A stretch of DNA of 43,218 bases from CAYJPV01 sp964396055 (GCA_964396055.1 CAYNDV010000023.1:1-43218); one strand, 5' to 3'. Shown: positions 1-8,680, counted from the first letter of the stretch. Made by a program: numbers and translations. The notes: generated from the letters alone by a model not told the origin.

Positions 1-647
1 CCGGCGTGCGCGCCGCCGCAGACGCGCGCCTGGCGTGGCCCGGTGGGCGGGTGGCGCCCGGCGGCTGGCTCGGCGTCCAGGTGGGCGCCGGCCGGGCCGT
101 CAAGCAGTGGGCGCCCGAGTTCGCGGCGGCCGTCGTCAACGGACTCGCCCACGAGCACGGGCTGGCCGTCGTCTTGACCGGCGCGCCGGAAGACCAGGAA
201 GAGGCGGCGGCCCTCGCGCACCGGCTGGCTCCCTCGGTACCCGTGCTGGATCTCGTCGGCGCGCTGACCCTGGCCGAACTGGTCGGCGTGCTGGCCCGGC
301 TGCGGCTCTTCCTGACGCCCGACACCGGGCCGATGCACGTGGCCGCTGCGCTCGATACGCCGCTGGTGGCGGTCTTCGGGCCGTCCACGCCGGAACGGTG
401 GGGCCCGGTGTCGCACCGGAGCCGCATCGTCCGGATCGACCTGACGTGCAGCCCGTGCAACCGGATCAGGAAGCCGCCCGCTCCGTGCGTGGGCGTGGTG
501 CCAGCCTGCCTCGCCGGCCTCCGGCCGGAACAGGCGCTGGCGGCGGCGCGCGAGCTGCTGTGCGGCGGGCCCGCTAATCCCGTGGTCTATAATGTCGCCG
601 CTGCGCCGGTCCCCCCGGATCCGCCCGCCACAGAGCCACGCACGTGA
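1..647 (+). CDS. Glycosyltransferase family 9 (heptosyltransferase-like), 3' part
   Basis: This is the C-terminal part of a GT9 enzyme, the ADP-heptose:LPS heptosyltransferase family. These are cytoplasmic GT-B enzymes that add sugars to the lipid A core or a similar surface glycan. The reading frame enters from the left edge (first full codon at position 3), so the start is outside the window. Visible family features are the GVQVGAG nucleotide-sugar loop near the beginning, the TPDTGPMH donor-binding segment followed by VAVFGPSTPERWGP, and the Cys-rich CSPC...C segment typical of GT9 C-termini. The last roughly 30 residues are Pro/Ala rich and have no family counterpart I recognise. The stop overlaps the next start by four bases (GTGA), suggesting translational coupling. 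Donor and acceptor sugars cannot be told from sequence. Confidence 0.88.
   Translation, partial: GVRAAADARLAWPGGRVAPGGWLGVQVGAGRAVKQWAPEFAAAVVNGLAHEHGLAVVLTGAPEDQEEAAALAHRLAPSVPVLDLVGALTLAELVGVLARLRLFLTPDTGPMHVAAALDTPLVAVFGPSTPERWGPVSHRSRIVRIDLTCSPCNRIRKPPAPCVGVVPACLAGLRPEQALAAARELLCGGPANPVVYNVAAAPVPPDPPATEPRT
588..593 (+). promoter_or_regulatory. Candidate -10 element (TATAAT) ahead of the 644 gene
   Basis: There is a perfect TATAAT inside the 3' end of the GT9 gene, 50 bases before the GTG at 644. No -35 hexamer is visible. Such an AT-only hexamer is rare in DNA of this composition, and the same hexamer also precedes the genes at 16355 and 38604 (minus). Confidence 0.4.
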
Positions 648-2494
648 AATTCGTCCACGGCATCGACGCGTCATTCGACCTGCAACGGGCAGGCGACACG
701 CGGCGCGTCGAGCTTGCGGGCTTCGTGACGCCGGAGGACCGGGAACGTGCGGCCACCGAGGCGAACGCGTGGATCAAGCGCCTGCGGGAACTGGAGGTGG
801 ACGGCCGCACGCTGCGCGATCGATTCACCTGCCGCGGCGACTCGTGCTGGTGGTTCGCGGAGCTCTACCTGCACAAGGAACAGGTCATCCAGGATGTCTT
901 CCTGGCCGCCTTCGCGCTGCAGCGCCTCGCGCAGGCCGAGCAGCCGTCCCGTGTCCGGCTGATCCGGGGCACGCCGACGGTCCGCTGCCTCGCGCCGGCC
1001 TTCTTCCAGGCCCGCGGCGTCAGCTGCGCCGGCGCCCGCTGGACACGCCTGGAACAGGCGCTGATCGCCCTCCGGCTGCGTGCCAAGGGCATCGTCCTGA
1101 CGATGACCGAACGCTGGCGTCAGCGGCGGGCGGCGCCGATGGCCACTGTCGAGCGCGGGGCCGTCGCGGTGTTCGTGCACGCGGCCTTCGTGGGATCGCG
1201 CAACCTCGACGACCGGTACATCGGTCACATCCTCGACGGCCTCGCCGCATCGGGCGGTCCGCCGCTGCACGCCGTCACGCTGGGTCCTCCCGAGGGGTTC
1301 CGCCGCCGCACGCTCCGTCGTCGGGTATCGGGCCTCGTCGAGCACGGGGCCGTGCCGACGACGAGCATCGAGGCGGCCGCGGCGGGATCGCGGGTGCCGG
1401 TGTCGCCGTACTGGAAGGAACGGCACGCCGTGTGGCGGGCCCTGGCGGCCAGCCGGGCGCTGCGCGCGCACGCGGTCATCGAGGGATGCGATGCCTGGGC
1501 CCTCGTGCGCCAGCAACTGCTCGGCCTGGCCTGGCTGCAGTTCCCCTGGTCCGCGTCGGCCATGGATCAGGCAGCCGCGACGCTCGATCGGCTGCAACCG
1601 GCAGCGGCTGTCACCTACGCCGAGGCCGGCGGCTGGGGCCGGGCGCTGGCCCTGGAGTGCCGGCGGCGCGGCATTCCGTTTGTCGGGATCCAGCACGGGT
1701 TCATCTACCGGCACTGGCTGAACTACCTGCATGAGGAGGACGAGGTCAGGTCCTCACCCGGCAACGCCGGCGATCGCGGTTTTCCGTTCCCGACCATGAC
1801 GCTCGTCTACGACGAGTTCACGCGCCGTCACCTCACGGCCGCGGGGCACTTCCCGCCGACGCAGGTCGCGACGGTGGGCAGTTCGCGGCTCGACGAACTC
1901 GTGGCGGTGACCGCGGGATTGACCGATCGGGATCGGGCGGAGACGCGCCGCGCCATCGGGGCCGGACCGGAGCAGCCGGTCGTGGTCGTGGCGGCGAAGT
2001 TCACCCAGGTCGCCTCCAGCCTGCCGTCGCTCGCCGCGGCGGTCCGCCAACTGCCCGGCGTCTGCACGGTGGTCAAGTGCCATCCGGCCGATCGCGCGAG
2101 CGATTATGAGACGGCCCTCGCCGGGACGCCGGACACGGTGGTCCTGCCGGCGGGTTTCGACCTGGCGCGCCTGCTGGGCGTGGCGCGCGCCGTCGTCACC
2201 GTGAATTCGACCGTGGCCGTCGAGGCGATGGCGTGTGGCGTCCCGGCCCTGGTGATGGACCTGCCGAACAACCTGAGTCCGTTCGTGGACGCCGGGGTGA
2301 TGGTCGGCGCCACGGCCGGCACGCTGGCCGAGCGCCTGGCCTGGCTGCTGGAGGAATCGGAGGGACGGCTCGCCCTCCTGGCCCGGGCGGGCGCGTTCCT
2401 GGCCGACCAGGGCTTCATCGTCGACGGCCGTTCGACGGCCCGGGCCGTGGCTGCCATCCGGGCGCTCGCGCAGCCGGGGAGCGACGCCCCTTGA
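644..2494 (+). CDS. Putative GT-B-fold surface carbohydrate biosynthesis protein
   Basis: This 616-residue soluble protein begins at GTG 644, overlapping the GT9 stop. The C-terminal half looks like a GT-B glycosyltransferase or glycerophosphotransferase-type domain. It has VVVVAAKFTQ at its start, a VKCHP segment typical of CDP-glycerol glycerophosphotransferase and UDP-GlcNAc 2-epimerase-like proteins, then TVNSTVAVEAMACGVP with the conserved Ser/Thr-Glu-Ala donor-binding helix, and a final helix with WLLEESEGR. An IQHGF segment in the middle matches the 'QHG' signature seen in capsule-type transferases. The first 130 residues, with FTCRGDSCWWFAELYL, form an N-terminal domain I cannot assign. 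The role is inferred as addition of a sugar or polyol-phosphate unit to a surface polymer. Confidence 0.7.
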   Translation: MKFVHGIDASFDLQRAGDTRRVELAGFVTPEDRERAATEANAWIKRLRELEVDGRTLRDRFTCRGDSCWWFAELYLHKEQVIQDVFLAAFALQRLAQAEQPSRVRLIRGTPTVRCLAPAFFQARGVSCAGARWTRLEQALIALRLRAKGIVLTMTERWRQRRAAPMATVERGAVAVFVHAAFVGSRNLDDRYIGHILDGLAASGGPPLHAVTLGPPEGFRRRTLRRRVSGLVEHGAVPTTSIEAAAAGSRVPVSPYWKERHAVWRALAASRALRAHAVIEGCDAWALVRQQLLGLAWLQFPWSASAMDQAAATLDRLQPAAAVTYAEAGGWGRALALECRRRGIPFVGIQHGFIYRHWLNYLHEEDEVRSSPGNAGDRGFPFPTMTLVYDEFTRRHLTAAGHFPPTQVATVGSSRLDELVAVTAGLTDRDRAETRRAIGAGPEQPVVVVAAKFTQVASSLPSLAAAVRQLPGVCTVVKCHPADRASDYETALAGTPDTVVLPAGFDLARLLGVARAVVTVNSTVAVEAMACGVPALVMDLPNNLSPFVDAGVMVGATAGTLAERLAWLLEESEGRLALLARAGAFLADQGFIVDGRSTARAVAAIRALAQPGSDAP

Positions 2495-2498
2495 TCCG

Positions 2499-2528
2499 GA
2501 CCCGCCTCGCGGGTCATGCTGGGTTTTT
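2499..2528 (+). terminator. Possible intrinsic terminator or attenuator
   Basis: GACCCGC (2499-2505) pairs with GCGGGTC (2509-2515) around a 3-base loop, and a run of five T lies at 2524-2528. The T run starts eight bases after the stem, so termination would be partial. It directly follows the 644 gene. It also argues against the alternative start at 2516 for the next gene. Confidence 0.4.
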
Positions 2529-2596
2529 ATCGAGCACGGGCGGCATCGGCGACGGACGCCGCCTGCCCGCGAAGAGTCCGGTGGCTGGTTGATCGC

Positions 2597-3583
2597 ATGA
2601 AGCTCCTCTCCCCCGTCCGGCACGCGGTGTCCCGCTTCCTCGCGGGCCATCCCGCCCTGGTCAGGCGCACGATGCTGGCCGCGGGCCTGTCGCGGTCGCC
2701 CGTGCGGCCCGAGATTGTGCAGATCGAGAGCACCAACATCTGCAACGCGAAGTGCGTGTTCTGTCCCCGCGACGACATGCACCGGAAGCAGGGCGTCATG
2801 GACGTCCCGCTGTTCCAGAAGATCGTGGACGAATGCGTCCGCCTCGGCATCCGTCACATCCGGTTGCACAACTACGGCGAGTCGTTCATCGATCGCCACC
2901 TGGTGGAGAAGATCCGGTACGCCAAGGCCGCGGGCGTCCCCAACGTGGGTCTCATCAGCAACGGCTCGCTCATCGACGAGAAGGCCGCGCGCGGCATCAT
3001 CGACGCCGGGCTCGACGCCATCAACATCAGCCTCGACGCGGCCGGCGCCGAGTCGTTCGAGCGCACCCGGATCGGGCTCAAGTACAGGCGCGTGGTCGAG
3101 AACATCGAGCGGCTCGTGCAGTTGAGGAAGGACGCCGGCCGGCGGCGCCCGAAGCTCATCCTGTCGTTCGTGCGGCAGGGCAACAACGCCGAGGAAGAAG
3201 CGTTCATCGCGCGCTGGTCGGCCGTCGCCGACAAGGTGCACGTGACCGACCTGCACAACTGGGCGGGCGTCCTCCACCGCAAGTCGGACGTCAAGTACCC
3301 GTGTTACCGGCCGTGGCTCACCTTCACGATCCTCTGGGACGGCCGCGTCTCGCTGTGCTGCGCCGACCTGGACGGCCAGACGATCCTGGGCGACGTGCGG
3401 ACCTCGACGATCGAGGCCATCTGGAACGGCGACACGTTCCGGGCTGTGCGCCGGAGTCACCTGGAGTCCGGCGGCCCGACCCTGTGCCAGTCGTGCGATC
3501 TGCCCAAGAAGGACTCGCCCCTGTGGGTGCGCGGCCTGATCCCGCTCCGCCGCCAGGCGCCCGGCGATCGTGTCGAGCCGTAG
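2597..3583 (+). CDS. Radical SAM/SPASM domain enzyme
   Basis: This 328-residue radical S-adenosylmethionine enzyme has the 4Fe-4S motif CNAKCVFC (Cys49, Cys53, Cys56), then NYGES and ISNGS segments typical of the TIM-barrel core. Its C-terminal SPASM/Twitch-like region is Cys rich (YPCYRPW, LCCADLDG, LCQSCD) and would bind an auxiliary cluster. The WNGD segment between these cysteines is typical of SPASM proteins in glycan and cofactor loci. I placed the start at ATG 2597; an in-frame ATG at 2516 would add 27 residues of low-complexity sequence just behind a hairpin. The substrate is unknown. The setting suggests a sugar or lipid substrate rather than a peptide, and no small precursor peptide gene is visible. 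A second, unrelated-length radical SAM/SPASM gene lies at 20807. Confidence 0.85.
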   Translation: MKLLSPVRHAVSRFLAGHPALVRRTMLAAGLSRSPVRPEIVQIESTNICNAKCVFCPRDDMHRKQGVMDVPLFQKIVDECVRLGIRHIRLHNYGESFIDRHLVEKIRYAKAAGVPNVGLISNGSLIDEKAARGIIDAGLDAINISLDAAGAESFERTRIGLKYRRVVENIERLVQLRKDAGRRRPKLILSFVRQGNNAEEEAFIARWSAVADKVHVTDLHNWAGVLHRKSDVKYPCYRPWLTFTILWDGRVSLCCADLDGQTILGDVRTSTIEAIWNGDTFRAVRRSHLESGGPTLCQSCDLPKKDSPLWVRGLIPLRRQAPGDRVEP

Positions 3584-3586
3584 AAT
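3581..3586 (+). promoter_or_regulatory. Weak candidate -10 (TAGAAT) before the GT2 gene
   Basis: TAGAAT overlaps the stop codon of the radical SAM gene and lies 17 bases before ATG 3604. It would give a leader of about 10 bases that still contains the GAGGG ribosome-binding site. No -35 is visible. Read-through from upstream is equally possible. Confidence 0.25.
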
Positions 3587-3603
3587 CCCCTGCGAGGGTT
3601 GCG

Positions 3604-4611
3604 ATGAGTGCCACGGCTGATCCGCAGCGCCCGAGACCGCTCCTGTCGGTGGTGGTGCCCTGCTACAACGAGGAAGCCGTCATCTCGGACACGTGCGCGC
3701 GCCTGCAGGCGCTGGGTGACAGCCTCGACGGCCTCGACGCGGAACTGATCTTCGTCGAGGACGGCAGCCGGGACCGGACGCGTCAGATCCTGCGCGAACT
3801 CGCCGCCCGGGACCGCCGCGTGAAGCTCATCCTCTTCGCCAGGAACTTCGGTCACCAGACGGCGGTCACCGCCGGGCTCGACGCGGCCCGCGGCGACGCG
3901 GTGGTCATCATCGACGCCGACCTCCAGGATCCGCCCGAGGTGGTGCACGACATGGTCGCCCGGTGGCGCGAGGGCTACGACGTGGTGTACGGCACGCGGA
4001 CCGAGCGGCCGGGCGAGTCGTGGTTCAAGCTGGCCACCGCCCGCGCCTTCTACCGGCTGCTCAACCGCCTGTCGGACGTGCCGATCCCGCTGGACACCGG
4101 CGACTTCCGCCTGATGAGCCGCCTGGTGGTCGACACCCTGCGCGCCATGCCCGAGCGCGACCGCTTCATCCGCGGCATGGTCAGCTGGGTGGGATCCCGC
4201 CAGACGGCCGTGCCGTACCGCCGGGCCGAGCGTGCGGCGGGCGCCAGCAACTACCCGCTCAGCAAGATGCTCAAGTTCGCGATGGACGGCATCCTGTCGT
4301 TTTCCATCAAGCCGCTGCAGCTGTCGGTGGCGCTGGGCATGTTCTCGGCTTCAGTGGCCCTCATCGGCATCATCTACGCGCTGGTGCTGCGCATCTTCAC
4401 CGATATCTGGGTGGAGGGCTGGACCGCCCTGATGCTCGCCGTCCTGTTCATCGGCGGCGCCCAGCTCATCAGCGTGGGCGTGCTGGGCGAGTACGTCGGC
4501 CGCATCTACAACGAGGTCAAGCACCGCCCGCTCTACGTCGTGCAGGAGTACCTGGGCTTCGATGACGACGGCCCGGCCGCGTCGCGCAGCCCCGTGGTCG
4601 TCCGCAAATGA
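3604..4611 (+). CDS. Polyprenyl-phosphate glycosyltransferase, GT2 (GtrB/DPM1-like)
   Basis: This enzyme probably transfers a sugar from a nucleotide donor to polyprenyl phosphate on the cytoplasmic face of the membrane. It has 335 residues. The GT-A domain starts with LSVVVPCYNEE, continues with VEDGSRDRT and the metal-binding Asp104-Ala-Asp106 in IIDADLQDPP, and has the TGDFRLM and RFIRGM segments typical of the GtrB/ArnC/DPM1 group. Two transmembrane helices follow (about 238-265 and 272-295), ending with GEYVGRIYNEVKHRPLY, a hallmark of this subfamily. The start ATG 3604 is preceded by GAGGG. The stop overlaps the next start (ATGA), beginning a four-gene chain. The sugar donor is not predictable from sequence alone. 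Confidence 0.92.
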   Translation: MSATADPQRPRPLLSVVVPCYNEEAVISDTCARLQALGDSLDGLDAELIFVEDGSRDRTRQILRELAARDRRVKLILFARNFGHQTAVTAGLDAARGDAVVIIDADLQDPPEVVHDMVARWREGYDVVYGTRTERPGESWFKLATARAFYRLLNRLSDVPIPLDTGDFRLMSRLVVDTLRAMPERDRFIRGMVSWVGSRQTAVPYRRAERAAGASNYPLSKMLKFAMDGILSFSIKPLQLSVALGMFSASVALIGIIYALVLRIFTDIWVEGWTALMLAVLFIGGAQLISVGVLGEYVGRIYNEVKHRPLYVVQEYLGFDDDGPAASRSPVVVRK

Positions 4612-5591
4612 CACGCCGACAGGCCGGCCGCGTGGCCATCGGGGTGGCGCTGGCCGGCCTCTTCCTGGTGCTGACGTTCCGCAACCTCGCGTGGCGCGAC
4701 ATCGCCGCGCCGCTCGCGGCGGCCCGTCCCGCCTACCTGCTCGCCGCCGTCGCGGCCTTCCTCGCGGGCTACGCGTGCCGCGTCGAACGCTGGAGGCTGA
4801 TGCTGGTCCACGAGAACCGCAGCCTGGCCTGGACGCAGTGTGCGGGCCCCTTCTTCGCCAGCGTGGCGCTGAACAACGTGCTGCCCCTGCGCGCCGGCGA
4901 TCTCCTGCGGGCGTGGGGGTTCGCATCGCGCCTCGGCGTCACGGCCGCCACGGCGTTGACCACGCTCGCCGTGGAGCGCATCCTCGATGTCATCGTCATC
5001 GTGGTCCTGCTCGGCGTGGCGGCGACCCTGTTCGGGACGGATACCTCTGCGCTCATCGGCGCCGGCGGAGGCGTGCTGGCGGCTGGCGGCGCGTGCCTGC
5101 TGGCGGTGCTGGCGTGGCCCGGGGCGTTGAGCCGCACGCTGCGGGCCGCGGCCCGCGTCGTGTCGCGCGTGGCACCAGGCGCCGGCGCGCGCGTCGAACG
5201 GCAGATGGCCCGCGTCGTGGCGGCCGTGGACCACATCGGCCACCGATCGACCATGCTGCGGCTGGTGGCGTGGTCGCTGCTGGCGTGGATCGGCGAGGGC
5301 TGCGTCTTCTGGTGCGTGGCCCTTGCCCTGCCGGCGCTGCCGGCTCCGGACGCGGCCTGGCTCGCGCTCCCGGTCGGCACGCTCGCCACGGTGATTCCCA
5401 GCACGCCTGGCTACGTCGGCACATTCGACTTCTTCACGGCCCGGGCCATGGCCGCCGCCGGCAACCCGCAGGCCGCCGCCACGGCGTACGCCCTGCTGGT
5501 GCATGCGGTGCTCTGGCTGCCGCCGACGCTGGCGGGCGCGCCGTACCTCCTGTGGGCCCCGCCGGCGGGCCGCGCGGAGCACCGGTCATGA
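4608..5591 (+). CDS. PF03706-type integral membrane protein (lysylphosphatidylglycerol synthase TM family)
   Basis: This 327-residue protein is nearly all hydrophobic segments (about eight helices). It shows the family features VALNNVLPLRAGDLLRAW, with the conserved Asn-Asn-x-Leu-Pro-x-Arg-x-Gly-Asp/Glu pattern, then TALTTLAVERILDV in the middle and a PSTPGYVGTFDFF segment near the end. In MprF this fold flips aminoacyl-phospholipids. Stand-alone members are common beside GT2 and GT-C genes and are commonly suspected to be lipid or lipid-sugar flippases. There is no aminoacyl-transferase domain, so this is not a full MprF. It overlaps both neighbours by ATGA. A role in flipping the polyprenyl-sugar made by the preceding GT2 is inference. 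Confidence 0.85.
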   Translation: MTRRQAGRVAIGVALAGLFLVLTFRNLAWRDIAAPLAAARPAYLLAAVAAFLAGYACRVERWRLMLVHENRSLAWTQCAGPFFASVALNNVLPLRAGDLLRAWGFASRLGVTAATALTTLAVERILDVIVIVVLLGVAATLFGTDTSALIGAGGGVLAAGGACLLAVLAWPGALSRTLRAAARVVSRVAPGAGARVERQMARVVAAVDHIGHRSTMLRLVAWSLLAWIGEGCVFWCVALALPALPAPDAAWLALPVGTLATVIPSTPGYVGTFDFFTARAMAAAGNPQAAATAYALLVHAVLWLPPTLAGAPYLLWAPPAGRAEHRS

Positions 5592-6919
5592 GCCGGACGC
5601 ACGCGCGTCGTGTCGCCGTCGTCGGCGCGGGCTTCACCGGCCTCGCCGCCGCCTACGAACTGGCGCGGCGTGGCGTGGACGTCACGCTGGTCGAGGCCGA
5701 GAGCGACGTGGGGGGCCTCGCGGCGGCCTTCGATGTCGGCGGCGGCAAGCTCGAACGCTTCTACCATCACTGGTTCACCAGCGACCGCGACGTGATGCAG
5801 CTGATCGACGAACTGGGCCTGAGCAGCCGCGTGGAGGTGAACCCCACCACCACCGGCATGTACTACGCCAACACGTTCTTCAGGCTCTCCACGCCGGGCG
5901 ATCTCCTCGCCTTCTCGCCCCTGAGCCTCTGGAACCGGATCCGGCTCGGGACGATGGTGCTCCGGGCCAGGTGGGTGAAGGACTGGCACACGCTCGAGGC
6001 GAGGACGGCGGCCGAGTGGGTGCGCGACCTGGGCGGCGACGAGGTCTACCGCGTCGTGTGGCAGCCCCTGCTGACCGGGAAGTTCGGGCCCTACGCCGAC
6101 GACATCTCGGCGGTGTGGTTCTGGAACAAGCTCAAGCTGCGGGGCAGCAGCCGGGGGTCCCGGGGCGAGGAGCGCCTGGCGTACCTGCAGGGCGGGTTTG
6201 CCGCGCTGGCCGAGACGCTGGCCGACCGGATTCGTGGTCTCGGCGGCCGCGTACTCCTGAACGCGCCGGCGACGCGAGTCGAACCTGCGGGGCATGCCTG
6301 GCGCGTCGCGACGCCGCAGGGGAGCGTCGAGGCGGACCACGTCGTGGTGACCACCGCCCTGCCGCTGGCCGCCGGCATGATCCGTCAGTGGGCCGAGCCG
6401 GCGTACATCGCGTCGCTCGAGCGGATCGCGTACCTCGCGAACCTGTGCCTGGTGCTCGAACTCGACCGGTCGCTCTCGAGCACGTACTGGCTGAACGTGA
6501 ACGACCCGTCGTTCCCGTTCGTCGCGGTGATCGAGCACACGAACTTCGAGCGCCCGTCCGCCTACGGCGGGCGCCACATCGTGTACCTCTCCAAGTACCT
6601 GCCCCACACAGACGCCCTCTACGGCGCGAGTGCGGCGGACCTGTTCGAATACGCCTGGCCGCACCTGCGGCGGATGTTCCCGGCGATCAGCCGCGACTGG
6701 GTGCAGGCGTTCCACCTGTGGCGCGCGCGGTGGTCGCAGCCCGTGGTCGAACGGCACTACAGCCGTCTCATCCCGGCCGAGGACGGGCCGCGCGAGGGCT
6801 TCCACCTCTGTTCGATGGCGCAGATCTATCCCGAGGATCGGGGCACGAACTACGCCATCCGGGCGGGCCGGCGCATCGGCGCGCGCCTCGCGGGCGCCGG
6901 ACAGGATCGGGGCGCATGA
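5588..6919 (+). CDS. FAD/NAD(P)-dependent oxidoreductase (amine oxidase / UGM-like)
   Basis: This 443-residue protein has an N-terminal Rossmann dinucleotide-binding motif (VVGAGFTGLAAAYEL, glycines 13-18) with the Glu that binds the ribose (LVEAESDVGG), followed by an amine-oxidase/protoporphyrinogen-oxidase type body. GGFAALAETLADRI and VVVTTALPLAA are typical FAD-family segments. The family also contains UDP-galactopyranose mutases, but the canonical UGM substrate residues are not identifiable by eye. It lies third in an ATGA-overlap operon between a PF03706 protein and a GT-C transferase. It may therefore act on a sugar nucleotide or lipid-linked sugar; this is inferred only from context. 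The start ATG 5588 overlaps the previous stop. Confidence 0.85.
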   Translation: MSRTHARRVAVVGAGFTGLAAAYELARRGVDVTLVEAESDVGGLAAAFDVGGGKLERFYHHWFTSDRDVMQLIDELGLSSRVEVNPTTTGMYYANTFFRLSTPGDLLAFSPLSLWNRIRLGTMVLRARWVKDWHTLEARTAAEWVRDLGGDEVYRVVWQPLLTGKFGPYADDISAVWFWNKLKLRGSSRGSRGEERLAYLQGGFAALAETLADRIRGLGGRVLLNAPATRVEPAGHAWRVATPQGSVEADHVVVTTALPLAAGMIRQWAEPAYIASLERIAYLANLCLVLELDRSLSSTYWLNVNDPSFPFVAVIEHTNFERPSAYGGRHIVYLSKYLPHTDALYGASAADLFEYAWPHLRRMFPAISRDWVQAFHLWRARWSQPVVERHYSRLIPAEDGPREGFHLCSMAQIYPEDRGTNYAIRAGRRIGARLAGAGQDRGA

Positions 6920-8643
6920 CGGCGGCGCAGGCACGCGACGGCGCCGGCGGCAGGCGCTCCGCCGCCCGGGCGGCGCTGGTCATCGGCGCGGCGGTCGCGC
7001 TGGCGGCCGTGCTGCGAGCCGCGTTCCTGGCCGCCGACCCGCCGTACCTCTCAGGGGTGGGCATCACCTGGCACGACGAGGGCGGGTGGGCCCACAACGC
7101 CCGGAACTACGCCCTGACCGGCACCTGGATCCTCGATCGCTGGAATCCGATCTTCGTCTCGCCCGTGGTCACGCTGCTCGAGGCCCTCGTCTTCAAGGCC
7201 CTGGGCGTGGGCCTCGTGCAGGCCCGGCTGGTCTCGGTGGTCTTCGGCGTGCTGGCGGTGGGAGCCCTGGCCTGGGGCCTGCTCACCGTCTCGCGGCGCG
7301 CAGCCGCCGCCGGGGCGTGCCTGCTGGCCGTGAACTTCGTCTTCGTCATGTACACGCGCGTGGCGCTGCTCGAATCGCCGATGATCGGCCTGCTCGTCGT
7401 GTCCTGGGCGGCCTACGCCGTCGCCGGCCGCCGCGCCTGGCTGGCGTTCGCCTCGGGCCTCGTCGCCGTGCTCGCGTTTTTCGCGAAGGCGTCCGCGGTG
7501 TTCTTCCTCGTCGCGCTGGGACTCGAGGCCCTGCTGATGATCGCGGCGGCGCGCTGGCCCCGCACCGCCGGGCTCGTCGACGACCACGCGGCCAGGCGGG
7601 GCTGGTTCGTGCTCGCCGGCCTGGCGGCGGGCACGCTCGCCGGCGTGATCGCGTTCATCCTGCCCAACTGGTCCGAGTGGTCCTTCTACAACCTCTACGT
7701 CTACGGCAGCCGCCGCGCCATCACGGGGCTCGACGCCATCGCCGTGCGGGCCAGCTGGCTGCCCATCATCCACGACTTTTCGACGCGCACGCTCGGCCTG
7801 GGCGCCGTGGCCCTCGCCGGCGTGTGGTCGGTCGTGCTCGATCCGCTGCGGCGCCGGCCCGCCGAACGCCTGCTGGTCCTGTGGCTGGTGCTGGGCTGCG
7901 CCGAACTGGTGTTCCACGATGTGGGCAACGAGCGGCGGCTGGTGTTCCTGCTGCCCGCCATGGCCGGCGTGGCCGCCTGCTGGCTCGAAGGCGCCACCAT
8001 CGCCGCCATGCGGTTCTCGCGGCGGCACGTGCTGCTGGCATCGCCAGCGCTGCTCTACGGCTTCTACCTGCTCTGGGGGCCGCTCACCCGACTGCCGTTT
8101 CTCACCGAGGTCCGGCCGGCCGCCCGGCTGGGCGGGTTGATGGCCGTCGTGTCGGTGGCCGCCGTGTGGGCATTCTGGCCCCGGTGCGCGCGCTTCCTCG
8201 CGCGCGGGCCGTCCACGGCCGCGCCGGCCCTGGTGCTGCTCGGGGTGCTCGTCACCGGGGAAGCTATCCAGTACGCGCAGTGGGCCTCGGCCCGGTCCTA
8301 CAGGAACATCGAGGCATCCCGGGCGGTCGGCCGGCTGCTGCCGGCGGGCACCCGCGTGCACGGCAAGCTGGCCAACGGCATGGCGCTCGAGAACGGCATC
8401 ACGCCCGTCTTCATCGGCCCCGGGTTCGGCAACTACGACGACCGGCTGGACCGTGACGACGTCCGATATCTGCTCACGTACGAGCGACCCCGGCTGGGGT
8501 ACGAGGGGCGAGTGATCCTCGACGTGCTCGCCCACTGCCCGCAGTGGCGCGTCGTGGCGCGGTTCGAGGTCGCCGAGACCGCCGGAGGCCGGGATTCGGC
8601 TGTGCTGGTGGACAAGGGCCGCTGCCTGCCGCCGCCGCGGTGA
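6916..8643 (+). CDS. GT-C membrane glycosyltransferase (ArnT/PMT-like, GT39/83 group)
   Basis: This 575-residue multi-spanning protein has about 11-12 hydrophobic segments. The first extracytoplasmic loop carries the Asp-Glu pair (GITWHDEGGWAHNARNY) that marks GT-C enzymes using polyprenyl-phosphate sugars. A hydrophilic C-terminal part (from about residue 465) would be periplasmic. It is the last gene of the ATGA-coupled group 3604-8643, and probably transfers the sugar supplied by the GT2/flippase pair to a surface acceptor. The start ATG 6916 overlaps the previous stop. The acceptor is unknown. Confidence 0.85.
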   Translation: MTAAQARDGAGGRRSAARAALVIGAAVALAAVLRAAFLAADPPYLSGVGITWHDEGGWAHNARNYALTGTWILDRWNPIFVSPVVTLLEALVFKALGVGLVQARLVSVVFGVLAVGALAWGLLTVSRRAAAAGACLLAVNFVFVMYTRVALLESPMIGLLVVSWAAYAVAGRRAWLAFASGLVAVLAFFAKASAVFFLVALGLEALLMIAAARWPRTAGLVDDHAARRGWFVLAGLAAGTLAGVIAFILPNWSEWSFYNLYVYGSRRAITGLDAIAVRASWLPIIHDFSTRTLGLGAVALAGVWSVVLDPLRRRPAERLLVLWLVLGCAELVFHDVGNERRLVFLLPAMAGVAACWLEGATIAAMRFSRRHVLLASPALLYGFYLLWGPLTRLPFLTEVRPAARLGGLMAVVSVAAVWAFWPRCARFLARGPSTAAPALVLLGVLVTGEAIQYAQWASARSYRNIEASRAVGRLLPAGTRVHGKLANGMALENGITPVFIGPGFGNYDDRLDRDDVRYLLTYERPRLGYEGRVILDVLAHCPQWRVVARFEVAETAGGRDSAVLVDKGRCLPPPR

Positions 8644-8674
8644 CGCGTTGAAGCAGCCGGTGCGGGGTTCGTGG

Positions 8675-8680
8675 CAGAAT
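8675..8680 (+). promoter_or_regulatory. Weak candidate -10 (CAGAAT), near-leaderless
   Basis: The sequence GTGGCAGAATGTGGGG directly precedes ATG 8687. If CAGAAT is a -10, transcription would begin at or within a base or two of the start codon, giving an almost leaderless mRNA. The GTGGGG next to the ATG is too close to serve as a good ribosome-binding site. Confidence 0.25.

Noticed and set aside
2516..2596. An extended N-terminus (ATG 2516) for the radical SAM protein
   Set aside because: There is no ribosome-binding site, it starts directly at a hairpin, and the added residues are low complexity.
1754..3460. A 568-codon minus-strand frame
   Set aside because: It overlaps the GT-B-like and radical SAM genes in antisense; the His/Arg/Asp-rich sequence lacks motifs.
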